From: Pseudomonadota bacterium
GTDB lineage: Bacteria; Pseudomonadota; Gammaproteobacteria; Burkholderiales; Burkholderiaceae_C
Assembly: GCA_018241405.1 (NCBI GenBank)
Contig: JAFEDY010000022.1
Location: 1-64,000 of the forward strand
DNA: 64,000 bases
Reading direction: 5' to 3'
Positions 42,616 through 51,777 of the stretch are shown here, piece by piece. Each line of letters opens with the position of its first letter. Position 1 is the first letter of the stretch. Below the pieces are notes generated by a model. The model worked only from the letters and a program-made list of their open reading frames with translations, made no database searches and was not told the DNA's origin. The position numbers and the translations under genes were made by a program.

Positions 42616-43500
42616 ATGCCTGACTTTCCCCCCTACTCCATTCCTTCGCACGGCGCACGGCGCCGTACCGCGCTGCAGGCCCTGGGCCTGGCGCTGTTGC
42701 CCACCCCGGCCCTGCTGGCCCAGGCCGCCACGGCAGAAGCCGACTGGCCCCAGGCGCTGGCCGTGCCCGGCGGCGTGGCCCGGCTGGCGCTGGGCCCGGC
42801 GCACGAGCGGCCCGTGGTGCACGCGGGCGACGTTCCCGTGCTGGTGCTGGGCGACGCCGGCGCCTGGACTGCCATTGCCGGCATACCACTGTCCGCCCCC
42901 GTGGGCCAGGCCCATGTGACGGTGCAGGCCACGGCCGGCGCGCCCGCACGCCGCATCGGCTACCGCGTGGCGGCCAAGAAGTACCGCGAGCAGCGCCTGA
43001 CCGTGGCGCCGCGCACCGTGGACCTGGCGCCCGAGGACCTGGCGCGCCACGAGCGCGAGCGCGCCCACCAGCAGCTGGTGATGGCCACCTTCTCGACGCC
43101 GCTACCCGAGCGGCTGCAGATGATCCAGCCCGTGCCCGGACGGCGCTCCAGCAGCTTCGGCCTGCGCCGCGTGTTCAACGGCCAGGCGCGCAACCCGCAC
43201 AGCGGCATGGACATCGCGGCCGCCACGGGCACGCCGGTGGTTGCGCCCCTGGCAGGCCGGGTGATCGACGTGGGCGACTATTTCTTCAACGGCGGCACGG
43301 TGTGGCTGGACCATGGCGGCGGCCTGCTCAGCATGTACTGCCACCTGAGCGGCGTGGACTGCCGCCCCGGCGACAGCCTGCGCGCGGGCGACGCCTTCTG
43401 CCGCGTGGGCGCCACCGGCCGTGTGACCGGCCCGCACCTGCACTGGGGCGTGATGCTCAATCGCACCATGGTCGATCCGGCCCTGTTCCTGCCCGCATGA
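42616..43500 (+). CDS. M23-family (LytM) metallopeptidase
   Basis: This 294-residue secreted protein has a signal sequence ([19 protein letters not shown]) and a C-terminal peptidase domain from about 175. Zinc ligands are seen in [10 protein letters not shown] (H and D) and [10 protein letters not shown] (HxH). Such enzymes cut peptidoglycan cross-links in the periplasm. A GTG nine bases upstream (42607) is an alternative start. The stop overlaps the pseudouridine synthase start by four bases (ATGA). Confidence 0.88.
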   Translation: MPDFPPYSIPSHGARRRTALQALGLALLPTPALLAQAATAEADWPQALAVPGGVARLALGPAHERPVVHAGDVPVLVLGDAGAWTAIAGIPLSAPVGQAHVTVQATAGAPARRIGYRVAAKKYREQRLTVAPRTVDLAPEDLARHERERAHQQLVMATFSTPLPERLQMIQPVPGRRSSSFGLRRVFNGQARNPHSGMDIAAATGTPVVAPLAGRVIDVGDYFFNGGTVWLDHGGGLLSMYCHLSGVDCRPGDSLRAGDAFCRVGATGRVTGPHLHWGVMLNRTMVDPALFLPA

Positions 43501-44072
43501 CGGCGCGGCTGATCCGCTTCAACAAGCCCTATGGCGTGCTGAGCCAGTTCACGCCCGAGGGCCGCTGGCGCGGCCTCAAGGACTTTATCGACCTGCCCGG
43601 TGTCTACGTCGCGGGGCGCCTGGATGCCGACAGCGAGGGGCTGCTGCTGCTGACCGACGATGGCCCCTTGCAGGCCCGCATCAGCGACCCGCGCCACAAG
43701 ATGGAGAAGACCTACTGGGTGCAGGTCGAGGGCGTTCCTGAGGATGCGGCGCTCGAAGCCCTGCGCCGCGGCGTGCTACTGAACGATGGCACCACCCAGC
43801 CCGCGCGCGTGCGCCGGCTCGACCCACCCCCTGCCCTCTGGCCACGCGACCCGCCGATCCGCGTGCGCCAGGCCATCCCCGACTGCTGGCTGGAGCTCAT
43901 CATCCGCGAGGGCCGCAACCGCCAGGTGCGCCGCATGACCGCCGCCGTGGGCCACCCCACGCTGCGCCTGCTGCGTGCGGCGATAGGGCCGTACACGCTC
44001 GATGGTCTGGCGCCCGGGCTGTGGGAAGCAGTCGCGGCGCCCGCAAAAAGCTATCAAAAAAGAAGCTTATAG
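43497..44072 (+). CDS. rluE: 23S rRNA pseudouridine synthase, RluE type
   Basis: The 191-residue enzyme is of the RsuA family, without an S4 domain, as in RluE, which modifies U2457 of 23S rRNA. Motifs: [14 protein letters not shown], the catalytic Asp in [26 protein letters not shown] and [22 protein letters not shown]. Its last residues (KSYQKRSL) and stop codon are encoded by a family repeat, so the C-terminal end is not native to the fold. Confidence 0.9.
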   Translation: MTARLIRFNKPYGVLSQFTPEGRWRGLKDFIDLPGVYVAGRLDADSEGLLLLTDDGPLQARISDPRHKMEKTYWVQVEGVPEDAALEALRRGVLLNDGTTQPARVRRLDPPPALWPRDPPIRVRQAIPDCWLELIIREGRNRQVRRMTAAVGHPTLRLLRAAIGPYTLDGLAPGLWEAVAAPAKSYQKRSL

Positions 44073-44110
44073 CGCTTTCCAGATAAGCGCTGGAGCCTGT
44101 TTTGATTCAA
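44046..44110. repeat. Family repeat copy H
   Basis: AAAAAGCTATCAAAAAAGAAG, GCTTATAGCGCTT, AGATAAGCGCTGGAGCC and TTTTGATTCAA. It contains the stop codons of the convergent rluE and rarD genes and is the most complete copy in the window. Confidence 0.82.
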
Positions 44111-44988
44111 GCTCTTGGCTGCGCACGCAGGCCCAGCGCCCCATCGAGCACCAGCACCGCCACGGCCGCAAAGATGGGCCCATAGGTCGGCCACTGCTCC
44201 GGCCCAATGCTCTCGCCCAGCAGCAGCGCCACCACGGCCAGCAGCACCGGCTCCACATAGCTCAGCAAACCAAACAGCCCCAGCGGTAGCAGGCGGCTGG
44301 CCGCCATGTACAGCGCCAGCGCCACGGCGCTGACCACGCCCAGCACCGGCACCATGGCCCACAGGTGCGCGTGCTCCAGCACCAGCGGCATGGACGAGGG
44401 CACGCGCAGCACAAACCACAGCGCCGCGGGCACGAGCAGCAACATGTCCAGCCAGTGTCCGCCGATATGGTCAGTGGCCAGCTGCCGGCGCAAGACGAAG
44501 TACACCGTATAGCCCAGTGCGACCAGCCAGGTCTCCCACGACATGCCGCCCGCGCGCAGCACCTCATGCGCCACGCCCAGGCCGGCCAGCAGCGTGGCCA
44601 GCCACTGCAGGCCCGACAGGCGCTCGCGGTACAGCAGGCGCCCGGCCAGCACCATCACCAGCGGCAGCAGAAAGTAGCCCAGCGACACCGGCAGCGCCCG
44701 CCCATGCAGCGGCGCCCACAAAAACAGCCACAGCTGCACGCCCAGCAACGCCGCACTGGCCAGCAGGCCCAGGGCCAGCGCGGGCTGGCGCTGCACGCGC
44801 CGCGCCAGGATGCGCACCCGCGGCCACTGCCCGCGCCAGAGCACCAGCACGGTGGTGAAGGGCAGCGTGGCCAACACACGCCAGCCAAAGATCTGCTCGC
44901 CGTCAAGCGGCGCAAGCAGCGGCGCCAGGTAGTACATGGCGCCAAACAGAACGGACGCCACGATGGACGCGGCCAGGCCTTTGATCAC
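44107..44988 (-). CDS. rarD: RarD/EamA-type transporter
   Basis: This 293-residue protein has about ten membrane helices and the RarD landmarks FGAMYYLAPLLAPLDGEQIFGWR near the start and YVEPVLLAVVALLLGES near the end. RarD proteins belong to the drug/metabolite transporter superfamily; the substrate is unknown. GTG at 44988 (VIKGLAAS) is chosen because family members begin at that point. The stop is in the family repeat shared with rluE. Confidence 0.85.
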   Translation of the reverse strand: MIKGLAASIVASVLFGAMYYLAPLLAPLDGEQIFGWRVLATLPFTTVLVLWRGQWPRVRILARRVQRQPALALGLLASAALLGVQLWLFLWAPLHGRALPVSLGYFLLPLVMVLAGRLLYRERLSGLQWLATLLAGLGVAHEVLRAGGMSWETWLVALGYTVYFVLRRQLATDHIGGHWLDMLLLVPAALWFVLRVPSSMPLVLEHAHLWAMVPVLGVVSAVALALYMAASRLLPLGLFGLLSYVEPVLLAVVALLLGESIGPEQWPTYGPIFAAVAVLVLDGALGLRAQPRA

Positions 44989-45223
44989 GGGTAACAGGGG
45001 GAAGGAAAGCCCGCGATTGTCGGCGATAAGAGCGTGTTCACGATCCGAGTCAGTTATGCCCACGGCCTGTGGGTGGGCCTGTGGACAAATACCGGAACAA
45101 GCCCGCGCAGGCCGCGTGGGTGCGGGCCTGCAGCGCATCGCCTATTTTTTGGGCAACGCCCGCCAGGCACAAGACCGGCGCGCCAGGGGCGGTATAGTGC
45201 GGCCGCTTTTACCCTTCCCGCCC

Positions 45224-45664
45224 GTGTCCGCATCTGCCGCCGCCCTGCTCTGCCTCGTAATGTCCATCAGTGATGGCGACACCCTCACCGCACGCTGCGG
45301 CGCTTCGCGCCCCGAGCGCGTGCGCATCGCCGCCATCGACGCGCCCGAAAGCCGCCAGGCCTTCGGCCAGCGCGCGCGCCAGAACCTGGCGCGCCTGTGC
45401 TTTCGCCAGCAGGCCCGGCTCACCCGCCTGGGGCATGACCACTATGGCCGCACCCTGGCCCAGGTGCGCTGCCAGGGCCAGGACGTGGCCGCGGCCCAGG
45501 TGCGCGCCGGCCTGGCCTGGGTCTATGCGCCGCAGGCCAGGCAGTACCCGAAGCTCGTGGCGCTTCAGAAGCAGGCACGCGCCAGCCGCACGGAGCTGTG
45601 GTCGCAAAAACGCCCGCTGGCGCCCTGGGACTACCGGCACCAATATCCGCGCCAGCACCCGTGA
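45224..45664 (+). CDS. Thermonuclease-like secreted nuclease
   Basis: The 146-residue protein has a staphylococcal-nuclease fold: SISDGDTLTARCG, ERVRIAAIDAPESRQAFG, LTRLGHDHYGRTLAQV (catalytic Asp and Arg residues in the expected order), and GLAWVYAPQARQYPKLVALQ. The N-terminus is hydrophobic (ASAAALLCLVM), so export is likely. The start is uncertain: GTG at 45224 is taken, and no ATG lies close before the fold. The 235-bp gap from rarD holds only a weak TATAGT box near 45193. It overlaps the MFS gene start by four bases (GTGA). Confidence 0.8.
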   Translation: MSASAAALLCLVMSISDGDTLTARCGASRPERVRIAAIDAPESRQAFGQRARQNLARLCFRQQARLTRLGHDHYGRTLAQVRCQGQDVAAAQVRAGLAWVYAPQARQYPKLVALQKQARASRTELWSQKRPLAPWDYRHQYPRQHP

Positions 45665-46920
45665 CCCGACCCTCATCCCCCGCCACTTCGGCCGCGCCCG
45701 ACGCGGGCAACGTCTACCACCATGCGGGCTTCATGTCCTTTCTCGTGGCGCGCCTGGTGGCCGTGTTTGCCACCCAGGTGCAGGCCGTGGTGGTGGCCTG
45801 GCAGGTGTATGACCTGACGCGCCAGCCCATGGCCCTGGCCTACGTGGGCCTGGCGCAGTTCGTGCCCATGCTGCTACTGCTGCTGCCGGCCGGCGACCTG
45901 ATAGACCGCGTGAGCCGCAAGCCCATCCTGGCCGCCAGCTGGGCCCTGGGCGCGCTGTGCAGCGGCCTGCTGTGGTGGCTGGCCGGGCATGGCGGCGCGG
46001 GCGTGGCCGGCATCTACGCGGTGCTGGTGCTGTTCGGCTGCTCGCGCGCGTTCTCGGGGCCGGCGCTGTCCAGCCTGCTGCCGCAGATCGTGCCACGTGG
46101 GCAGCTGGCCGCAGCCGTGGCGGCCAACAGCATGATCATGCGCGTGGCCACCATCGGCGGGCCGTTCATCGGCGGCCTGCTCTACGCCTTCAGTGGCACG
46201 GGCCTGACCTATGCGCTGTGCATGGCCTGCTTCGCGCTGGGCGCGCTGCTGCTGGCGCGCGTGGCGCTGGTGCATGCGGCGCCGCGGCCCGCGGCCATGG
46301 GCTCGATGCGCCAGCGCTTTGGCGCGGGCATAGGCTTCATACGCTCGCGCCCCATCATCCTGGGCACCATCTCGCTGGACCTGTTTGCCGTGCTGCTGGG
46401 CGGCGTGGTGGCGCTGCTGCCCATCTACGCCGAGGAGGTGCTGCGCGTGGGCCCGCAGGGCCTGGGCGCGCTGCGCAGCGCCATGGCCATCGGCGAGGTC
46501 GGCGCGGGCCTGTACCTGAGCATGCGGCCGTTCGACCGCCGCGTGGGCCGCAGCATGCTCCTGGCGGTGGCGGTGTTTGGCCTGGCCAACCTGGTTTTCT
46601 CGCTGTCCAGGGTGTTCGCGCTGTCCTTCGCAGCGCTGATGGTGGCGGGCGCGGCCGACATGGTCAGCGTCTACATCCGCGGCGCGCTGGTGCAATACGC
46701 CACGCCCGACGAGATGCGCGGGCGCGTGAACGCGGTGAACATGCTGTTCATAGGCTCGTCCAACGAGCTGGGCGAGTTTCGCGCCGGCACCAGCGCGGCC
46801 TGGCTGGGCGTGGTGCCGGCCGCCGTGCTCGGCGGGCTATGCACGCTTACCGTGGTGGGGCTGTGGGCGCGCATCTTTCCCACGCTGCGGCGGGTGAATC
46901 GCTTCGAGGAAGCCAGCTGA
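45661..46920 (+). CDS. MFS transporter, EntS-like
   Basis: This 419-residue permease has twelve hydrophobic segments and the MFS loop motif GDLIDRVSRKPIL after helix 2. Its best resemblance is to the enterobactin-exporter (EntS/MFS_3) group: VARLVAVFATQVQAVVVAWQVYDLTRQP, and SNELGEFRAGTSAAWLG late. The substrate is not inferable. The start is GTG at 45661, overlapping the nuclease stop (GTGA), which fixes it well. Confidence 0.85.
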   Translation: MTRPSSPATSAAPDAGNVYHHAGFMSFLVARLVAVFATQVQAVVVAWQVYDLTRQPMALAYVGLAQFVPMLLLLLPAGDLIDRVSRKPILAASWALGALCSGLLWWLAGHGGAGVAGIYAVLVLFGCSRAFSGPALSSLLPQIVPRGQLAAAVAANSMIMRVATIGGPFIGGLLYAFSGTGLTYALCMACFALGALLLARVALVHAAPRPAAMGSMRQRFGAGIGFIRSRPIILGTISLDLFAVLLGGVVALLPIYAEEVLRVGPQGLGALRSAMAIGEVGAGLYLSMRPFDRRVGRSMLLAVAVFGLANLVFSLSRVFALSFAALMVAGAADMVSVYIRGALVQYATPDEMRGRVNAVNMLFIGSSNELGEFRAGTSAAWLGVVPAAVLGGLCTLTVVGLWARIFPTLRRVNRFEEAS

Positions 46921-46928
46921 ACACTTGC

Positions 46929-46989
46929 AAATTGATAGCTTCCAGCGCTTTATGGGTGGGAGCCGGAGCCTGATTTTCTTATGAATTGA
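46929..46989. repeat. Family repeat copy I
   Basis: AATTGATAGCTTCCAGCGCTT, GGAGCC and ATTTTCTTATGAATTG lie between the convergent MFS and DHH genes and include the stop codon of the latter. The right arm is decayed. Confidence 0.68.
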
Positions 46990-47905
46990 AGCTGCCGCCC
47001 AGCAGCTCCGCCAGCCGCGCCGGCGGCAGCCTGAAACCGCAGGCCTGCGCATGGCCGCCGCCGCCCATGCTGATGGCCAGCGGCGAGCAGTCGTAGCCGC
47101 GCTGCGAGCGCAGGCCCACCTTGACCTGGCCGTCCTTGCCCACGGCCCACATCAGCGCGTAGCTGCCGCTTTGCTTCGAGAGCAGCTCGCCCACCAGGCT
47201 GTGGAAGGCCCCGGGCGCGTTCACCATCAGTCCGGCCTGGCCGTTGAAGACCAGGGGTTGCGCGCCGCCGGCCACGTCCTGCGCCAGGTGGCGGAACTTC
47301 TCGTCCATGGCCTGGCCGCGTGCGACGAAGGCGGCAGTCTCGGCCGGCGCAAAGTCGGTAATCTGCTGCCAGCGCGTGAAGGCAAAGGGCTCCATGTCCA
47401 GCGCCGCGACAAAGCCCGCCGTCTCGGGGTACTGCCAGGCCCACAGGTCGCGGTCTTCCACGAAGCGCACCAGGTCGGGCAGCGGCGCATCGGGGTGGAA
47501 GAACTCCCAGGCCAGGCGCGCGCCGGACTTGCCCATGTCGAAGTGCAGCGCGCCACAGCGGCAGGCAAAGCCCGCCAGCTGCTCGGCGGCGCTCTTGTGG
47601 TGATCGAGCAGCACCAGCTTGGCGGCGCGCGCGTCGATCTGAGCCAACAGGTCGGGCTCGAAGGCGAAATCCAGCACATAGACGGCGCGGCCGTCGAGCG
47701 GCGGCAGATCCTGCACCGTGGCCGCCTGGCCGTGCGACAGGCCCAGGCATTCCACCCGCCCGCCGTAAAAGCGCCAGGCCGCCAGGGCCGCGCCGAACCC
47801 GTCGGCGCAGCGGCCGTGGTAGAGCACCAGGGGTGCGGGGTCGTCAATACGGGGTGCGGCCAGCAGGGGCAGCGGCAAAATCGTGGAGCGCGAGGTCATC
47901 ATCAT
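46979..47905 (-). CDS. DHH/DHHA1-family phosphoesterase
   Basis: This 308-residue protein has the DHH domain (HGRCADGFGAALAAWRF, VLDFAFEPD, LVLLDHHKSAAEQL) and the DHHA1 domain with GGGGHAQACGF at the C-terminus. Such enzymes cleave phosphodiesters such as oligonucleotides or cyclic dinucleotides. The first motif DxDG is CADGFGA here, giving only one Asp, as in other members of this cytoplasmic group. Three successive Met codons at the start leave it ambiguous by up to two residues. Confidence 0.82.
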   Translation of the reverse strand: MMMTSRSTILPLPLLAAPRIDDPAPLVLYHGRCADGFGAALAAWRFYGGRVECLGLSHGQAATVQDLPPLDGRAVYVLDFAFEPDLLAQIDARAAKLVLLDHHKSAAEQLAGFACRCGALHFDMGKSGARLAWEFFHPDAPLPDLVRFVEDRDLWAWQYPETAGFVAALDMEPFAFTRWQQITDFAPAETAAFVARGQAMDEKFRHLAQDVAGGAQPLVFNGQAGLMVNAPGAFHSLVGELLSKQSGSYALMWAVGKDGQVKVGLRSQRGYDCSPLAISMGGGGHAQACGFRLPPARLAELLGGSFNS

Positions 47906-47976
47906 GGCGGCGCATTGTGCCTGCCGGGCCAGGCACTCGCCTGCTATCATGGCTGTACAAACATCCAGTTAACACC

Positions 47977-48258
47977 ATGGGACTCGACCAGATCGCCATC
48001 GCCCTGCTGGGCGCCACCGCCGCCTGGGCCTCGCAGGCGCGCCGCCTCGCCCTGCGCCGCTGGGCCTGCATCTTCGGGCTGCTGGGCCAGCCCTTCTGGT
48101 TCTACGCCTCCTGGCAGGCCGGACAGTGGGGCATCTTCGCCGTGTCATTCATCTATCTGTGCGCCTGGCTGCGCGGCCTGTGGGTGTACTGGCTGGCGCC
48201 ACGCCAGGAGGCGCAGGACACGGGCCTGAGCACGATCCAGCTCACGCCGGGGCGCTGA
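47977..48258 (+). CDS. Small predicted membrane protein
   Basis: The 93-residue protein (MGLDQIAIALLGATAAWASQ) has two or three hydrophobic segments (CIFGLLGQPFWFYASWQ; GIFAVSFIYLCAWLRGLWVYWLA) separated by short basic loops. I do not recognise a named family. It is divergent from the DHH gene and immediately upstream of truC, whose likely first codon overlaps its stop. Confidence 0.6.
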   Translation: MGLDQIAIALLGATAAWASQARRLALRRWACIFGLLGQPFWFYASWQAGQWGIFAVSFIYLCAWLRGLWVYWLAPRQEAQDTGLSTIQLTPGR

Positions 48259-49040
48259 TCCTGAGCCCGGCCTCTCACCCCCCGCTGCACCTGCTATGGC
48301 AGGACGAGCATATGGTGGCGCTGTACAAGCCCGCCGGCTGGCTGGTGCACCGCACGGGGCTCGACGCCGGCGAGACGCGCTTCGTGGTGCAGGCGCTGCG
48401 CGACCAGATCGGCCAACATGTCTATCCTGTGCACCGGCTCGACAAGGGCACCTGCGGCGTGCTCGTCATGGGCCTGCACCCGGCGGCGGCGCGCGCCCTG
48501 GCCGAGGCCTTTGCGCGCCATGAAGTAGAGAAGCGCTACCTGGCCCTGGTGCGCGGCTGGGCGCCCTGGCAGGCCGAGGTGGACCACCCGCTGCGCCCCG
48601 ACGACGCGCCGCCCGATGCGCCGACCCAGCCCGCGCACACGCGCCTGAGTTGCCTGGCGCGCCTCGACCTGCCCGAACCCAGCGACGCGCGCTTTGCCAC
48701 CACCCGCGCCAGCCTGGTGCTGGCCGAGCCCACCACCGGCCGGCGCCACCAGATCCGGCGCCACTTGAAGCACATGGCCCACCCCATCATTGGCGACGCC
48801 ACGCATGGCAAGGGCCCGCTGAACCGCTGGTGGGCCGAACGCCTGGGCCTGCAGCGGCTGTGGCTGCACGCCTGGAGCCTGCGCCTGCCGCACCCGCGGG
48901 ACGGGCGCAGCATCACCATAGACAGCGGCCTGCCCCTGCCCGGCGCACGGCCCCTGCCTGGCGCGCCCGATGGCGGCGCCATTCCGCACTGGCACGACTG
49001 GCGCGCGCGCGTGTACGCGCTGCCCTGGAGCATGCGCTGA
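48255..49040 (+). CDS. truC: tRNA pseudouridine synthase C
   Basis: TruC makes pseudouridine 65 in tRNA-Ile and tRNA-Asp. The sequence includes WQDEHMVALYKPAGWLVHR, YPVHRLDKGTCGVLVMG (catalytic Asp) and GRRHQIRRHLKHMAHPIIGD. No ATG, GTG or TTG lies at the expected N-terminus: GTG at 48180 would overlap the previous gene by 79 bp, and ATG at 48312 removes conserved residues. A CTG at 48255, overlapping the previous stop as CTGA, is the best-fitting start, but this is not proven. Confidence 0.85.
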   Translation: MILSPASHPPLHLLWQDEHMVALYKPAGWLVHRTGLDAGETRFVVQALRDQIGQHVYPVHRLDKGTCGVLVMGLHPAAARALAEAFARHEVEKRYLALVRGWAPWQAEVDHPLRPDDAPPDAPTQPAHTRLSCLARLDLPEPSDARFATTRASLVLAEPTTGRRHQIRRHLKHMAHPIIGDATHGKGPLNRWWAERLGLQRLWLHAWSLRLPHPRDGRSITIDSGLPLPGARPLPGAPDGGAIPHWHDWRARVYALPWSMR

Positions 49041-49097
49041 CGCACTGCCCCCAGGCGGCGTTACGATGCGCGGCACGCCCGCTCACAGCACCACACC

Positions 49098-50924
49098 ATG
49101 CCAGCCATACCGCCCGTCGATACGCCCATGGATACCCCCGCCGAGCCCGCCACGCACGACCTGCCCGAAGACGGCACGCTCTGCCCCGGTGATGCGTTGA
49201 ATGCCCCGGCGCTGCGCCAGCTGCTCAGGGCCGCGCTACCCGACAGCAGCCGCCACAAGGCCGCGGGCTGGTTCGACCAGACCGACTTCCTGTTCACGCG
49301 CAGCCATGTGGACGAGGACCAGGACGCCTACCTCGACGGCCTGTTCATCACCGTCTGGAAGCAATGGGACTTCTGGCTGGCCCTGCCCCACGATGGTCCT
49401 GCCCCCACCCACCCCAGCCTGCTGCGCCAGGCCTGGTCGCGGCTGCGCCATTCCACGGCGCCGCCGGTGACCGACGGCCTGGTGCACCAATACCGCCGCT
49501 ACGCAGCCACGGGCCAGCCCGGCCCCTGGCGGCCCATACAGGCCGCCGACGCGCCGCACGAGGCGCTGCAGGCCTTCTCGCAAGCCTGGCACGGCGTCGT
49601 CGGTTACTGGCGCCGGGCCGAGGGCCAGCGCCGCGCCGGCAGGCCGCTGCGCGCGCGCCTGCATGCCGCGCTCACGCCCGAGCGCGTGCAGGCGCTGACC
49701 CTGCTGCCCGTCTTTACCGGCCGCTACAACGACTGGTGGGACCCCGAGCGCAACGGCTGGTGGGAGGGCGATGTGTGGATAGGCGCGCGCCAGCCCGGCC
49801 AGCAGGGCGGGCGGCACTGGGGCCGTGCGCTCAAGCTCAGCTGGCGCAACGGCTGCGAGGCACCGGGTGACGAGGAGGACGACGCCCATGCCTGTTACCA
49901 GATCGACCTGGTTGAGGACGACGCGCCGCACGAGGGCACGGCCCACCCGCCTGGCCTGCGCCTGAGCTATGCCCAGCGCCAGAGCGACGCACGCCACAGC
50001 CTGCCGGGCGATGCCGTGGACCATATGGCGCGCCTGCTGCGGCTGTTCACCACGCTGGAGCAGCGCCTGTATGCCGAGCACGCACGCGAACAGCAGGCAC
50101 TACAGGCGGCGCCCCCGGCAGACCTGCCCGCCCCAGCCTTGCCGCACGCGCCCCCGTTTGCGCCCGACCTGCCCGACGCCGAGGTCTTCGGCGCGCAGAT
50201 CATGGCCCTGTCCCACGACTGGCAGCGCGCAGGCCGCGCCCACGCCGCCCTGGTGCGCGAGCGCTGGGCGCTGCAGGCCGAGCAGGACAGCGGCGGCGCG
50301 GCCTTGCCCCTGGCCGATCCGCGCGGCGGCCAGGCCGGCGCCGTGCTGCAGCTGGCGCGCGCAGTGCATGCCTGGGGCGACGCAGACCTGTCGGCGCGCT
50401 TTCACCGCCGCTTTGCCTTCGCATCCGGCGCACTGGCCCATCATGCTGCGCACGGCGGCCGGGCCGTGGGCCCGGTGCTCTGGCAGGCCGACGGCAGCCT
50501 GCTGGCGCATGTGGCGCCCATGCATGCCGCGCAGGCGGGCGCCTGGTGGGCGGTCAGCGCCGACGGGCTGCGCATCGCGCCCGCCCCGCGGGCAGGGCAG
50601 GTCTCGGTCATGGATATGGAACTGCCGGCTGCCGCCGCCACGGCAAGCGCCCACGGCCTCACGGTGCGCGGCGACGCCGACGGCGACCTGCTGGGCCTGG
50701 CAGAGGACGGCCGCACGCTGTGGCGCCACCATATCGGCGGCGCCATCCACAGCATCGCCATGGCCCCGGACGGCCACACCCTGGCCGTGGGCAGCGCCGG
50801 CGGCTACCTGGTGCTGCTGCACAAGGGCAGCGGCATGGACCCCTATCTGCCGAGCACCTCGCGCTACGCGGAGGCGCGGCGCTTCATCTTCTGGGGCGAG
50901 GAACCCGCGCCGCTGGCCTGGTAG
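49098..50924 (+). CDS. Unrecognised 608-residue protein with a WD40-like end
   Basis: This 608-residue protein is not one I recognise. There is no signal peptide or membrane segment. The N-terminal 290 residues are Trp- and Arg-rich (FLFTRSHVDEDQDAYLDG, YNDWWDPERNGWWEGDVW), the middle is a Pro/Ala linker and helix (330-420), and the last 120 residues look like beta-propeller strands (DGDLLGLAEDGRTLWRHH, IHSIAMAPDGHTLAVGSAGG). Composition matches the core genome, so it appears resident. A cytoplasmic role is inferred only from the lack of export signals. Confidence 0.62.
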   Translation: MPAIPPVDTPMDTPAEPATHDLPEDGTLCPGDALNAPALRQLLRAALPDSSRHKAAGWFDQTDFLFTRSHVDEDQDAYLDGLFITVWKQWDFWLALPHDGPAPTHPSLLRQAWSRLRHSTAPPVTDGLVHQYRRYAATGQPGPWRPIQAADAPHEALQAFSQAWHGVVGYWRRAEGQRRAGRPLRARLHAALTPERVQALTLLPVFTGRYNDWWDPERNGWWEGDVWIGARQPGQQGGRHWGRALKLSWRNGCEAPGDEEDDAHACYQIDLVEDDAPHEGTAHPPGLRLSYAQRQSDARHSLPGDAVDHMARLLRLFTTLEQRLYAEHAREQQALQAAPPADLPAPALPHAPPFAPDLPDAEVFGAQIMALSHDWQRAGRAHAALVRERWALQAEQDSGGAALPLADPRGGQAGAVLQLARAVHAWGDADLSARFHRRFAFASGALAHHAAHGGRAVGPVLWQADGSLLAHVAPMHAAQAGAWWAVSADGLRIAPAPRAGQVSVMDMELPAAAATASAHGLTVRGDADGDLLGLAEDGRTLWRHHIGGAIHSIAMAPDGHTLAVGSAGGYLVLLHKGSGMDPYLPSTSRYAEARRFIFWGEEPAPLAW

Positions 50925-50930
50925 CTTCAC

Positions 50931-50986
50931 TATTAATAGCTGCATGCGCTTGATGGACAGGCGCGATCAACACTTTTCATTCAAAC
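50931..50986. repeat. Family repeat copy J
   Basis: TATTAATAGCTGCATGCGCTTG, ATGGACAGGCGCG and TTTTCATTCAAAC lie between the unrecognised gene and osmC, directly before the osmC ATG. Confidence 0.7.
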
Positions 50987-50990
50987 TTCC

Positions 50991-51461
50991 ATGGCCTCCT
51001 ACCACGCCGAGATCATCTGGGTGCGCGACGCAGCGCCGCAGGACTTCCTGAACAACCGCTACGGCCGCCGCCACCTGCTGCGCTTCGACGGCGGCGTGGA
51101 ATTGCCCGGCTCTTCGTCGCCGCACGTGGTGCCCCTGCCCTGGTCCGACGCCGCCGCCATAGACCCCGAAGAGGCCTTCGTCGCCGCCCTGTCGAGCTGC
51201 CACATGCTGTGGTTTTTGTCGATCGCGGCGCGTCGGGGCTTTTGCGTGGACAACTACCGCGACGCCGCCGAGGGCGTGATGGCACGCAATGCCGCCGGCC
51301 GCATGGCCATGACCGTGGTCACGCTGCGCCCGGCCGTGCGCTTTGGCGGACAGCAACCCACACCCGAGGAGCTGCGCGCCCTGCACCACGAGGCCCATGA
51401 GGAATGCTTCATCGCCAACTCGGTGACCACCGAGGTGCGCTGCGAGGCTGTGGCGACCTGA
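50991..51461 (+). CDS. OsmC-family peroxide reductase
   Basis: This 156-residue OsmC/Ohr-fold protein reduces organic peroxides with two cysteines: Cys70 in FVAALSSCHMLWFLSI and Cys139 in HEAHEECFIANS, the positions expected for the family. It is the intact one of two copies of this 3' region; from residue about 39 onward the DNA is repeated at 56183-56540. It is convergent with a truncated copy of ylqF. Its original neighbour on the right was presumably intact ylqF, now 5.1 kb away. Confidence 0.85.
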   Translation: MASYHAEIIWVRDAAPQDFLNNRYGRRHLLRFDGGVELPGSSSPHVVPLPWSDAAAIDPEEAFVAALSSCHMLWFLSIAARRGFCVDNYRDAAEGVMARNAAGRMAMTVVTLRPAVRFGGQQPTPEELRALHHEAHEECFIANSVTTEVRCEAVAT

Positions 51462-51769
51462 GCTGCCGGGCTACTCTTCGCCCGGCTTGTTGCGCGCCCG
51501 GCGCTCGTCACGCTTGCGCTGCTCGGCCTTGCGCTCGGCGCGCAGCTTTTCCTGCACGCGCGCTGCGGCAAGCCAGGCCTCGAACTCCTCGGGCGTCTCC
51601 AGCGTCACTCGGCCCAGGGAGGCGCTGCGCAGGTCGGTGAGCACAATCTCGGCGGCCTTCTGCAGATTCAATCGGCCGCCGCTCATCACCGCGCCGCGCT
51701 TGCGGGCAATGCGCTCCAGCAGCTCGTCGTCATGGGCCGCGCCAATGGCCGCTGCGTCCAGGCCCAGCA
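51104..51769 (+). repeat. Left copy of a 666-bp direct duplication (osmC 3' / ylqF 3')
   Basis: This segment matches 56183-56848 at a constant offset of 5079 bp. Bases 51175-51463 look identical in both copies; toward both ends single-base differences become frequent, and similarity stops at about 51104 on the left and 51769 on the right. It covers most of osmC and the last 98 codons of ylqF. Confidence 0.88.
51471..51769 (-). pseudogene. 3' fragment of the ylqF GTPase gene
   Basis: On the minus strand this encodes only the last part of YlqF (GLDAAAIGAAHDDELLERIA to the end RRARNKPGEE). It differs from the intact gene at 56550-57506 at few residues (Asp for Glu in the GLDAAA segment, Leu for Met in GGRLNLQKAAE). 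The GTPase motifs are absent, so it is inactive. It stops abruptly next to the stop codon of the KAP gene. Confidence 0.87.
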
Positions 51770-51777
51770 TACAGCCC

